Shown here in pieces: positions 42,776-48,794 of a DNA stretch of 48,794 bases; the first letter of the stretch is position 1, and each line of letters starts with the position of its first letter. Origin of the DNA: Prevotella sp. (GTDB taxonomy: Bacteria > Bacteroidota > Bacteroidia > Bacteroidales > Bacteroidaceae). Made by a program: the position numbers and the translations under genes. Under the pieces are notes generated by a model. The model was given only the letters and a program-made list of their open reading frames with translations. It was not told the DNA's origin and made no database searches. Where the stretch lies: assembly GCA_017483805.1 (NCBI GenBank), contig JAFUUL010000157.1, positions 1-48,794 on the forward strand, written 5' to 3'.

Positions 42776-43270
42776 ATGACTATTATAGACCGCCGAAATG
42801 ATACAAGAACAACGGCACATGCCGGGGATTACATCATTCACAGCGATGGCAGGTTGTTCAAGGTTGATGCCAACGGCTTAGAGCACTTTATTGCCGCTGC
42901 TGCTGTTACCGATGAGGCTCTAATGAAAATCAGAGAAGAAGAGGAAATGGGGAAAAAGCCATTCTATACCGGTGATGGACTTCTCGCCCAAATAAGAAAA
43001 GAAAATCCAATCGCCTTTGACGAAGCATTATTCGGTAAGTTTGTGCCTGAGTATAAGATACCAAAGTGCGAAACCTTCCGTGATGCAAATGGCAATCTAT
43101 GCAAAAGATATATCCCGGAACCGTTTGATTATCCAAAAATGTTTGCGACACCAAACATTTTAAATCCATTCCGTTCCTTCTATATTGGTTTAGACCCGGC
43201 AGCACCCGACAACACAGAAATCCGTATCATCGTCAAAAAACGTAATATTAAGTTCAATTTTAAAAATTAA
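42776..43270 (+). CDS. 164-aa hypothetical phage protein
   Basis: The N-terminal ~60 residues have a beta character (HAGDYIIHSDGRLFKVDANG); the rest is mixed with aromatic, basic patches (FDYPKMFATPNILNPFRSFYIG). No recognised domain. It follows RecT by two bases and may belong to the recombination module. Confidence 0.6.
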   Translation: MTIIDRRNDTRTTAHAGDYIIHSDGRLFKVDANGLEHFIAAAAVTDEALMKIREEEEMGKKPFYTGDGLLAQIRKENPIAFDEALFGKFVPEYKIPKCETFRDANGNLCKRYIPEPFDYPKMFATPNILNPFRSFYIGLDPAAPDNTEIRIIVKKRNIKFNFKN

Positions 43271-43277
43271 AACCGCT

Positions 43278-43580
43278 ATGAAGAGAATCATTGCAGCCCT
43301 CACGGGCAAAGTAGAGAAGCTCAAAATGGAGCGCAAACTGAATCGTGTTAAACGTTCTATCGATGCTGCACGCGACAATGCGCAGGACGAAATCGACCGT
43401 CTTGAAGAGCGCAAGGCCGCACTCGTCGAGAAGATGTCCTCTGACACCGAGGCCAACACCATCATCAACCAGCTTTCCGACCTTATAGGTCAGCAGGAAG
43501 ACCAGCAGGCCATCATCGAGCGTCTTGACAAGGTTGAGACCTACCTTAACGAAGACGTTGAGGTAGAGGACAAAGAGTAG
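43278..43580 (+). CDS. 100-aa coiled-coil phage protein
   Basis: Almost entirely heptad-like helix (VEKLKMERKLNRVKRSIDAA, then DEIDRLEERKAALVEKM) with a strongly acidic C-terminus. It probably oligomerises; function unknown. A structured intergenic RNA follows. Confidence 0.6.
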   Translation: MKRIIAALTGKVEKLKMERKLNRVKRSIDAARDNAQDEIDRLEERKAALVEKMSSDTEANTIINQLSDLIGQQEDQQAIIERLDKVETYLNEDVEVEDKE

Positions 43581-43593
43581 TTCACGTGTCCGG

Positions 43594-43650
43594 GGGAGGT
43601 GTGGCTTACGTGAAGCCCGCCTATTGCAGTAGGTGTTGCAGACACTTCCC
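43594..43650 (+). ncRNA. Three-way-junction RNA ahead of the sponge/MBL gene pair
   Basis: Stem P1 pairs GGGAGGTGT (43594-43602) with ACACTTCCC (43642-43650), nine pairs with one G-U. It encloses P2 GGCTT-acgtg-AAGCC (43603-43617) and P3 CCTA-ttgcag-TAGG (43620-43633). P2 stacks directly on P1. A weaker outer TTCACGT/ACGTGAA pairing would compete with P2. It ends 26 bases before the ATG of the next gene, where a regulatory leader would lie. No known riboswitch consensus is recognised. Confidence 0.5.
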
Positions 43651-43676
43651 TCATTTCATCTTTAATAAATAAAATT

Positions 43677-43922
43677 ATGGAAAGATTACAAGAAATCACC
43701 GAGAACAAGAGACTCCGTAAGGAACTCGACGAGAAGATTCAAGAAGTTAAGAGCTTGCCACCAAGCCGTGAGCGCAGTCTTGCTATCACAAAATTACAGG
43801 AGGCGGTCATGTGGCTGGGTATGGACTTGAAGCGACTTAACGAAGCCGACCCATACCCATCAAGCAAAGACCCTTCAACAGGTGACAAGATTGAACCAAC
43901 CGCAGACGGATTGAAGTTATGA
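43677..43922 (+). CDS. Acb2/Tad1-type cyclic-nucleotide sponge (probable anti-defence protein)
   Basis: The 81-residue protein is two helices around a loop: NKRLRKELDEKIQEVKSL then PPSRERSLAITKLQEAVMWL. The second helix matches the recurring SRE-x-SLA-x-TKL-x-EA-x-MW pattern of Acb2/Tad1-domain phage proteins, which sequester the signalling nucleotides of CBASS and Thoeris defence. It ends with a Pro/Asp-rich tail. It overlaps the MBL gene by four bases. The alternative is an unrelated phage helical protein; ligand binding is not shown here. Confidence 0.6.
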   Translation: MERLQEITENKRLRKELDEKIQEVKSLPPSRERSLAITKLQEAVMWLGMDLKRLNEADPYPSSKDPSTGDKIEPTADGLKL

Positions 43923-44656
43923 AACTAATCGTTATCGGCTCCAATTCAGCCGGCAATGCCTACGCACTCGATGCAGGGGGAGAAATCCTCCTGCTCGAAG
44001 CGGGCATTAAGATGGCAGACGTGAAGAAGGCTATCGACTATCATATTGATGAAGTCGTAGGCTGCTTTGTCAGCCATGAGCACGGCGACCATGCCAAGTA
44101 TGCAGGCGAATATGCCCGATGGGGTGTGAAGGTGTTTGGCAATTCCAATGTAGCCAAGAGCAAGAACTTCGGTTTTGCACGCTACTACACCATCACGGCA
44201 GGCAAGACAACACATCTTGGCCGTTTCTCTGTCACCCCGTTCGACGTGGCTCACGATGTTCCCTGTTTCGGCTATCTCATCCGTCACCCGGAAATGGGCA
44301 TTATGCTCTTCGCTACTGACACCTATAAAGTCCCGATGAACATCACCGGCATAGACCACTACTTGATAGAGGCCAACTACTCCGATGCCCTCTTGAAGCA
44401 GAACGTATGGAACGGCAAGATTAACAAGTCGCAGGCCGACCGCATCATGCTCTCTCACATGTCCTTCGACTACACCGCGAAGTATCTGCGTGACTGCGAC
44501 GCTCAGAAGTCAGCCAAGACCGTCACCCTCTGCCACCTCTCCGAGCGCAACTCCGACCCCGTTCAGTTCAAGTCCACCGTTGAGTCTGCCCTTGGAGTGC
44601 CCTGTTTTATAGCAAAGAAGAATTTGATAGTAGACCTTTCAAAAGAAATTATCTGA
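43919..44656 (+). CDS. MBL-fold metallo-hydrolase (YycJ-like nuclease or phosphodiesterase)
   Basis: The 245-residue protein has a metallo-beta-lactamase fold: GSNSAGNAYALDAG at the start, metal site HEHGDH (~54), further His in FDVAHDVPCFG (~112), Asp in LFATDTYKVP (~138) and a C-terminal His (TLCHLSE, ~206). The start resembles YycJ/WalJ-type exonucleases. Two roles are possible: the exonuclease partner of RecT/SbcC-like, or cleavage of cyclic nucleotides like the Apyc1 anti-Pycsar enzymes. Translational overlap with the putative sponge supports, but does not prove, the second. Confidence 0.8.
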   Translation: MKLIVIGSNSAGNAYALDAGGEILLLEAGIKMADVKKAIDYHIDEVVGCFVSHEHGDHAKYAGEYARWGVKVFGNSNVAKSKNFGFARYYTITAGKTTHLGRFSVTPFDVAHDVPCFGYLIRHPEMGIMLFATDTYKVPMNITGIDHYLIEANYSDALLKQNVWNGKINKSQADRIMLSHMSFDYTAKYLRDCDAQKSAKTVTLCHLSERNSDPVQFKSTVESALGVPCFIAKKNLIVDLSKEII

Positions 44657-44811
44657 TGGCAATATTTGAATGTACCCGACGTGCTCAGTGCCGTGACTGC
44701 CTGCATCTTACATCTGAGACTCACGGCAAAGTCTATTGGTATTATTGTGGGCTTACAAAGAAGCGAACAACGCTCAGAACCGAAGTGTGTGACAAATGGA
44801 AATTTAAGTAA
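44656..44811 (+). CDS. 51-aa Cys-rich mini-protein A
   Basis: One-base overlap with the MBL stop (TGATG). Cysteines in ECTRRAQCRDCLHL, YYCGLT and VCDKWK suggest a zinc-binding knuckle. It shares the C-x2-C ... YxCG ... CDK(W/F) plan with the next protein. Confidence 0.6.
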   Translation: MAIFECTRRAQCRDCLHLTSETHGKVYWYYCGLTKKRTTLRTEVCDKWKFK

Positions 44812-44813
44812 CT

Positions 44814-44987
44814 ATGGCGAAATCTTTTTGTAACGGCTGCATGTTTTGGAAACTCTATCGCCCCGAACCCTATGGAGGACATTATGACTGTGGCGAAAAG
44901 TTCCACTATTGTGACAAATTTGCCACCGACAGCCCCATCAAACGCAAGCGATGGTGTAACGGAAAATATAAGGAGAATAAAGTATGA
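44814..44987 (+). CDS. 57-aa Cys-rich mini-protein B
   Basis: Starts two bases after mini-protein A; cysteines in FCNGCMFW, YDCGEKFHYCDKF and WCNGKYK. The shared Cys plan suggests the pair arose by duplication. Its stop overlaps the next start (ATGA). Function unknown. Confidence 0.6.
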   Translation: MAKSFCNGCMFWKLYRPEPYGGHYDCGEKFHYCDKFATDSPIKRKRWCNGKYKENKV

Positions 44988-45265
44988 AGAATTTGACACT
45001 CCCACTGAATACAAAAGAGATTCTTGATTATATCAATATCGGTAGAGGGGATGAAAAACACCCTGTCTATACCGAAGACGATATAAAAGAAGGCACCCCC
45101 AGTGAAGAGAAACTTTGTTGGGCTATAACCGAATCAGGCAGATTGATACCCAATGCCGGATATTATAAGGATAAACAGCAGTGGGCCTATGCCTATGTTG
45201 TAAATGGTTTGGCTCACGAGGCCCCTATTAATGAGAAAATCATTGCATTCATAAAGTATAAGTAG
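44984..45265 (+). CDS. 93-aa hypothetical phage protein
   Basis: AT-rich gene; the protein includes EKLCWAITESGRLIPNAGYY and a final KIIAFIKYK. No family recognised. Confidence 0.55.
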   Translation: MKNLTLPLNTKEILDYINIGRGDEKHPVYTEDDIKEGTPSEEKLCWAITESGRLIPNAGYYKDKQQWAYAYVVNGLAHEAPINEKIIAFIKYK

Positions 45266-45272
45266 TAAAAGT

Positions 45273-45404
45273 ATGAACGAAAAAGACATCAGAGACTACA
45301 TCACTCGCATGGTTCCCGACATCGCCCGCAAGTGCGGTTGCAAAGACGAAGATGTCTGGAGCGAAATGTACTATTTATCTAAATTAAAGACTCAGACGGT
45401 ATGA
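45273..45404 (+). CDS. 43-aa hypothetical phage protein
   Basis: Short helical frame (MNEKDIRDYITRMVPDIARK) followed by CGCKDEDVWSEMYYL. The four-base overlap with the next gene supports that it is translated. Confidence 0.5.
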   Translation: MNEKDIRDYITRMVPDIARKCGCKDEDVWSEMYYLSKLKTQTV

Positions 45405-45601
45405 CAGCAAAAGACTTTTTTATGCTCGTTGTTCAGATGCGCCAAGCGCAAAAGAACTACTTTGCAGCACGCAAGCGCCAAGCACCCTATGAAGAGTGCA
45501 ACAACTTGAAGAATATCAGTAAAGGCTTCGAGCGTCAGATTGACGCAGAGATAGACCGCGTGAAGAAACTCACCTCAGAACCCGAACTTAATTTTGGATA
45601 G
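45401..45601 (+). CDS. 66-aa helical hypothetical phage protein
   Basis: All-helical and basic (FFMLVVQMRQAQKNYFAARK, then FERQIDAEIDRVKKL). Possibly an oligomeric or nucleic-acid-binding helper; no family recognised. Confidence 0.55.
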   Translation: MTAKDFFMLVVQMRQAQKNYFAARKRQAPYEECNNLKNISKGFERQIDAEIDRVKKLTSEPELNFG

Positions 45602-45604
45602 TGT

Positions 45605-46042
45605 ATGGCACGATACAAACCAAACTCGCCGCAGGACTACCTTGCCATCCTCGACTTCATTAACAGAGCCAAAGAGAACAACAAGGAGGTGGAGCTGAAA
45701 CTTTACCACCCCAAGCGTACCGGCCAGCAGAACAAGTACCTTTATTTCTGCCTCCAGTGGTTCGCCCATGAATATAACTGCACCGTCTTTGAGGCGAAAG
45801 AAGTGATACTAAAGCGCATTGCTGCCCCTCACATCTTCGAGCGCGAAATGACCGTTGCCGGCGAATCTATCAAGTACTACCGCTCTACCGCCGACCTCGA
45901 CACCGTAGAAATGATGTCGGCCATCGCCAACTTCCGCGCCTACTCTGATATGAACCAAATCCCCATACCAGACGCCAGCGACCAGGACTCAATCCGCTAC
46001 TGCGAACGTGAAATAGAGAAGACTGCCGCTTTCGGAACATAA
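45605..46042 (+). CDS. Probable NinB-like recombination protein
   Basis: The 145-residue protein contains PKRTGQQNKYLYFCLQWFAH and YYRSTADLDTVEMMSAIANF, with a terminal CEREIE. This order (an RTxxQN start, a helical middle, and a Ser/Thr-Ala-Asp segment before a final helix) recalls lambda NinB/Orf, an SSB-interacting recombination mediator. Sequence identity is not strong enough for certainty. Confidence 0.45.
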   Translation: MARYKPNSPQDYLAILDFINRAKENNKEVELKLYHPKRTGQQNKYLYFCLQWFAHEYNCTVFEAKEVILKRIAAPHIFEREMTVAGESIKYYRSTADLDTVEMMSAIANFRAYSDMNQIPIPDASDQDSIRYCEREIEKTAAFGT

Positions 46043-46046
46043 GACT

Positions 46047-46265
46047 ATGGCTGCCAAAAACCACAACTATCACCCCTGCGGAATCTGCGCCCGTGCACAC
46101 CTCATCCAGTACACCGGCGACCCTCTCATAGCACAGTGCACAGAGTCTGGAGAAAAGCAGGTGGCATCCACACCCGTAGAATGCACCATCTTCTCCCTAC
46201 GAACCACTGCGCCAGTTATCGAATACAGAAAGAAACGCTTAGGAATAACCAATACTTTTATATGA
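46047..46265 (+). CDS. 72-aa Cys-containing hypothetical phage protein
   Basis: CGICARAHLIQ near the start and two later Cys (AQCTESG, VECTIFS) fit a small zinc-binding protein. The last bases overlap the PI-PLC-like start by four. Confidence 0.55.
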   Translation: MAAKNHNYHPCGICARAHLIQYTGDPLIAQCTESGEKQVASTPVECTIFSLRTTAPVIEYRKKRLGITNTFI

Positions 46266-46822
46266 TTATCGGCTCCCACAATTCCTGGTCTTATCTCAGG
46301 CCGGCAAAATGGTGGATGCACCTCATCGCCTTCACAGCCCGCTGTCAGTGCGTCGACATACACACCCAGTACGAACAGTATGGCGTCCGGTGCTTCGACC
46401 TGCGCGTCCGTTTTGAGGGCACTGGCGTCCGTCTCGTCCACGGCCACGTTGCCTACAAAGGCTCACCCGATGCCGACCTCACTTTTCTTAACGAACGCGG
46501 CGACTGCTCCGTCCGACTTATACTCGACACCCGCACCCGCAAACCATACCTCGCCCAGCGAGACGCGTTCAGGGCGTACTGCGATTTTGTCGCATGTCTC
46601 TACCATTCCATCCGCTTCTGGTGCTTCCGAAACCTCTACGACTGGCAGCAGGAGGTGCCATCTCTCGAACCGTCCTGCGAAGAGCGCTACGCGTCCGTCC
46701 AGCCGCCACGACTTCTCGACGATTGGTTCCCGTGGCTCTATGCCCGCCTGCACAACCATAGGAACATATCGGCCGGAACCGAAAAAGAAATCCTTCTCAT
46801 CGACTACGTAAACATCCGCTAA
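46262..46822 (+). CDS. PI-PLC-like phosphodiesterase (X-domain) phage protein
   Basis: The 186-residue protein begins at once with IIGSHNSWSYL (first catalytic His as in GTHxS of PI-PLC), continues CFDLRVRF (the DxR ligand block) and LVHGHVAYKG (second His). Thus both catalytic histidines of the PI-PLC TIM barrel are present, though the protein is shorter than secreted PI-PLCs (about 300) and has no signal peptide. The substrate is unknown; a phosphodiester in lipid or nucleotide is likely. Confidence 0.7.
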   Translation: MIIGSHNSWSYLRPAKWWMHLIAFTARCQCVDIHTQYEQYGVRCFDLRVRFEGTGVRLVHGHVAYKGSPDADLTFLNERGDCSVRLILDTRTRKPYLAQRDAFRAYCDFVACLYHSIRFWCFRNLYDWQQEVPSLEPSCEERYASVQPPRLLDDWFPWLYARLHNHRNISAGTEKEILLIDYVNIR

Positions 46823-46826
46823 CCAC

Positions 46827-47282
46827 ATGACAGACGAACAAATTCAAAAAGCATTCGAGGGACGGTGGCGAATCAAGACAGGCAGTAGTGTGCCGGCCAC
46901 CATCGAAGGCATCAAAGAACTCTGCCGTGACTTCTTTGAGGCTGGGTATTATTTATCGGATGGTATTCCTATGAGTACAATTGTAAAAGCCGCAGAAGAA
47001 GTTGCTTTCTCCGAATGGTGGGAAATGTACGGCAAGAAGATAGACCGAGGTAAGTGCGAAAAGAAGTGGGCAAAACTATCTCCCGAAGAAAAGCAAGCCT
47101 GCATAGCGGCAACTCCTGCCTATGTAGCCTCTACTCCCGACCTCCAGTATCGCCGTCACCCTATGACCTACCTCAACAATAAATCTTGGGAAAACCAAAT
47201 AATACCCCGTAACAATGGAGCACAACAACCTACCATCCAGCAGCAGCGAATCAATAAACTTGCCGACATCCTTGCTGACTAG
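46827..47282 (+). CDS. Phage replication-type protein (DnaD/helicase-loader-like tail)
   Basis: The C-terminal half carries FSEWWEMYGKKIDRGKCEKK, then PAYVASTPDLQYRRHPMTYLN and KSWEN. This W-x-Y-x-K ... P-x-Y ... HPxTYLN-x-x-W pattern is common at the C-termini of phage replisome-organiser proteins. The N-terminal ~60 residues are helical. The frame of the next gene begins inside its 3' end (68-base overlap). Confidence 0.5.
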   Translation: MTDEQIQKAFEGRWRIKTGSSVPATIEGIKELCRDFFEAGYYLSDGIPMSTIVKAAEEVAFSEWWEMYGKKIDRGKCEKKWAKLSPEEKQACIAATPAYVASTPDLQYRRHPMTYLNNKSWENQIIPRNNGAQQPTIQQQRINKLADILAD

Positions 47283-47853
47283 CACAGAAAAGTTACAGGC
47301 CGCCGTCTCTCGCTTTGGCCCCGACTACACCGCGCTCGTTTTCAGCCGCTATCAGAAACCGCCCGACACCATGCCTAAGGCTGCCGCCAGCACCGCGCCA
47401 ACACTATGCGATGTCACCAACTATTTCTCGCGCGATGCCACCCTCATGTGGCTACGGTTCCATGTCGCCGAGACTTTCGCCTTCCTCGGCATCTACGACA
47501 CGGCATCCAAGGGTCAGATACTGCAGACCGCAGAACTTATCCTCGACCACGAGGTGTTCTCGCAACTCAACCTCCACGAGTTTCTTCTCTTCCTGTCCCG
47601 CTTCAAGCGGGGTGACTACGGCAAGATATATCAGTCGGCACGGCCAAACCCACAGGAGTTTCTCCAGTGTCTGCGGCCGTTTTGGAACGAACTTGCCGAA
47701 CAGCGCATCCTCGCACATCAGCAGGAAGAAGAGCGCGAACGAAAAAGGCGGGAGGCCGAAGACCGAGATCTCTGTATGTCCTACGAGGAATACCAGGAAA
47801 TCAAGATGCTCACCAATATGTACAATCCCCCAAAACCATACGAACAGAAATGA
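47215..47853 (+). CDS. 212-aa hypothetical phage protein (possible DUF6633-like)
   Basis: A Ser-rich start (NNLPSSSSESINLPTSLL) precedes a helical core (FLGIYDTASKGQILQTAELIL, FLLFLSRFKRGDYGKIYQ) and a strongly charged coiled-coil tail (EEERERKRREAED). Gene overlap and position suggest a replication accessory role. The DUF6633 link is a weak impression. Confidence 0.55.
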   Translation: MEHNNLPSSSSESINLPTSLLTSTEKLQAAVSRFGPDYTALVFSRYQKPPDTMPKAAASTAPTLCDVTNYFSRDATLMWLRFHVAETFAFLGIYDTASKGQILQTAELILDHEVFSQLNLHEFLLFLSRFKRGDYGKIYQSARPNPQEFLQCLRPFWNELAEQRILAHQQEEERERKRREAEDRDLCMSYEEYQEIKMLTNMYNPPKPYEQK

Positions 47854-48035
47854 CACCAGAACATTATCATCAGCGTCGTGCAGAACTACTCCGCGACTTC
47901 TATTTCCAGCAGTCACGTCACTTAAAGTTGAAAGCCCGTGCCCGCATTCGGGCCATCGCAAAGTTAGATTTCGCCTACGATGGCACCCCTATCGAGCAAA
48001 CCAAGACCCTCTTCCACTACGACAGCCTATTATAA
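47850..48035 (+). CDS. 61-aa basic hypothetical phage protein
   Basis: The ATG overlaps the previous stop (ATGA). The protein is helical and very basic (HQRRAELLRDFYFQQ, LKLKARARIRAIAKL), consistent with nucleic-acid contact. Unknown family. Confidence 0.55.
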   Translation: MTPEHYHQRRAELLRDFYFQQSRHLKLKARARIRAIAKLDFAYDGTPIEQTKTLFHYDSLL

Positions 48036-48046
48036 TAGTTCCGTCT

Positions 48047-48065
48047 GTCGCTATACCATAGCGAC
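48047..48065. repeat. Strong 8-bp hairpin between early genes
   Basis: GTCGCTAT-acc-ATAGCGAC. No T run follows on either strand, so it may be an RNA-processing or pausing site rather than a terminator. The remaining ~75 bases to the next ATG hold nothing else clear. Confidence 0.55.
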
Positions 48066-48139
48066 CCCAAATACAAAGGCTGCCGAGACCATCAGCGAAA
48101 TTGCAATGAATATTAACGACTTAAACAAATAAAACGATT

Positions 48140-48794
48140 ATGAACGACTTCAAACAAATCATCAAACAGTTCAAAGAACAGACAGGCTACACGCTTGAAG
48201 TGAAAGACAACCACCTGTATTATGGCGGCTACCTCGACCTCAGTGGCACTGGCATCACCTCCCTGCCCGAGAACCTGACCGTCGGCGGCTGGCTCGACCT
48301 CAGTGGCACGGGCATCACCTCCCTGCCCGAGAATCTGACCGTTGGCGGCGGCCTCGACCTCCGTGGCACGGGCATCACCTCCCTGCCCGAGAACCTGACC
48401 GTCGGCGGCGGCCTCTACCTTGAAGGGTGCACTGGCATCACCTCCCTGCCCGAGAACCTGACCGTCGGCGGCGGCCTCGACCTCCGTGGCACGGGCATCA
48501 CCTCCCTGCCCGAGAATCTGACCGTCGGCGGCTGGCTCGACCTCAGTGGCACGGGCATCACCTCCCTGCCCGAGAATCTGACCGTTGGCGGCGGCCTCGA
48601 CCTCCGTGGCACGGGCATCACCGATACCAACAAAATAAACAGAACGCTAACTGCAGAGCAGCGAGCCAAAATCCTCCGACAGCAAAACGGCCCGTTCTTC
48701 TGGGAGAGGAACGGCAGACGCTACATCAAGGTCGACGATATGTTCACCGTCCTCGACAGCCACAAGGGCAACGTCTATCTTACCCACAAGATAG
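48140..48794 (+). CDS. Leucine-rich-repeat phage protein (partial, cut by window end)
   Basis: At least 218 codons are open to the window edge. A short N-domain (MNDFKQIIKQFKEQTGYTLE) is followed by about seven 20-residue repeats of the type L-x-L-x-G-T-G-I-T-S-L-P-E-N-L-T-V-G-G, and then a non-repeat domain (from TDTNKINRTLTAEQRAKILR). One repeat carries an extra Cys (LEGCTGI). LRR surfaces bind proteins or other ligands; the target is unknown. Confidence 0.75.
   Translation, partial: MNDFKQIIKQFKEQTGYTLEVKDNHLYYGGYLDLSGTGITSLPENLTVGGWLDLSGTGITSLPENLTVGGGLDLRGTGITSLPENLTVGGGLYLEGCTGITSLPENLTVGGGLDLRGTGITSLPENLTVGGWLDLSGTGITSLPENLTVGGGLDLRGTGITDTNKINRTLTAEQRAKILRQQNGPFFWERNGRRYIKVDDMFTVLDSHKGNVYLTHKI
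48228..48624 (+). repeat. Tandem 60-bp DNA repeat array inside the LRR gene
   Basis: Units of 60 bp (one of 63) recur from about 48228 to 48624. The core GGCATCACCTCCCTGCCCGA is identical in all the complete units, and most differences fall in the GGC/TGG and AGT/CGT codons. Synonymous positions are almost all conserved, pointing to recent expansion or gene conversion rather than old divergence. Confidence 0.85.

Larger units (their letters stand above)
33420..48794. mobile_element. Left portion of an integrated phage (lysogeny and early region)
   Basis: From about 33.4 kb gene content switches to phage type: CI-like repressor, antirepressor, NinG, SbcC-like ATPase, RecT, homing endonuclease, anti-defence-type small protein and many tiny overlapping frames, nearly all on the plus strand. 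No integrase, terminase, capsid or tail gene is present, so this is only the regulatory/recombination/replication part; the rest must lie to the right. Left boundary is approximate. Confidence 0.85.

Noticed and set aside
48051-48128. 25-codon hydrophobic peptide on the minus strand starting with TTG
   Set aside because: Weak start codon, antisense in an early operon and overlapping a hairpin; too little support.
48228-48624. Possible CRISPR or minisatellite-only region
   Set aside because: The repeat keeps one reading frame and encodes a clear leucine-rich repeat.

Overview
The window looks like a Bacteroidales chromosome, most likely Prevotellaceae. It shows repeated TAnnTTTG promoter boxes with a TTG or TTTG about 20 bp upstream, no Shine-Dalgarno habit, many four-base gene overlaps, a 'smalltalk' mini-protein beside the tail of a probable HU-type protein, a Bacteroidetes-type LptD, and secreted GH115 and GH2 glycosidases. 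The species cannot be named from the sequence alone. An ordinary host chromosome runs from 1 to about 33.2 kb. From about 33.4 kb to the right edge lies the lysogeny and early region of an integrated phage. Neither an integrase nor the right end is in view.

Host part. At 0.0-2.6 kb there is a gene tail (probable HU-type), smalltalk, and a GT2 glycosyltransferase/MtaB tRNA methylthiotransferase operon. At 2.9-7.5 kb there is an Ala/Glu-rich lipoprotein, a protein joining a cytosolic TIR-like/DUF4062-like domain to a periplasmic L,D-transpeptidase, a MORN-GH25 muramidase, a DUF4491 membrane protein and RlmH. At 7.6-11.3 kb, all on the minus strand, are a YpfJ-type zinc protease, ThrS and a short RpoD-like sigma factor lacking region 3. 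At 11.4-14.9 kb are PepT and a CPA2 antiporter. At 14.9-19.5 kb (minus) are LptD, an HD phosphohydrolase and IlvC, the last with a structured leader. At 19.9-25.4 kb is a GH115 alpha-glucuronidase/GH2 pair, probably for glucuronoxylan side chains; the GH2 carries an in-frame AT-rich repeat insertion. At 25.4-33.2 kb are a patatin-like protein and an M24 aminopeptidase read from mirror-image promoters, then a C1 peptidase/RecJ/RecQ string and a LolA-like exported protein.

Phage part. At 33.2-33.9 kb there is about 700 bp without a convincing gene but packed with strong hairpins. A minus-strand lysogeny operon (XRE repressor plus three small genes) faces a long rightward early operon. The two promoters point at each other, so their 5' leaders should overlap in antisense. 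The rightward operon holds a Rha/KilAC antirepressor, an HTH protein, an odd tRNA-Asn-like gene (G33), an rrn-type boxA between two folded RNAs, NinG, an SbcC-like ATPase, a free-standing HNH homing endonuclease, RecT, a probable Acb2/Tad1-type nucleotide sponge overlapping an MBL-fold hydrolase, many tiny Cys-rich proteins, a PI-PLC-like protein, replication-type proteins and a gene of nearly identical 60-bp leucine-rich repeats cut by the window edge.

The most interesting parts are the structured-RNA/boxA cluster at 36.6-36.98 kb (possibly a new antitermination element), the three-way-junction RNA in front of the sponge/MBL pair at 43.6-44.7 kb (possible anti-CBASS/Thoeris/Pycsar module), and the overlapping promoters of the lysogeny switch at 34.86-35.0 kb.
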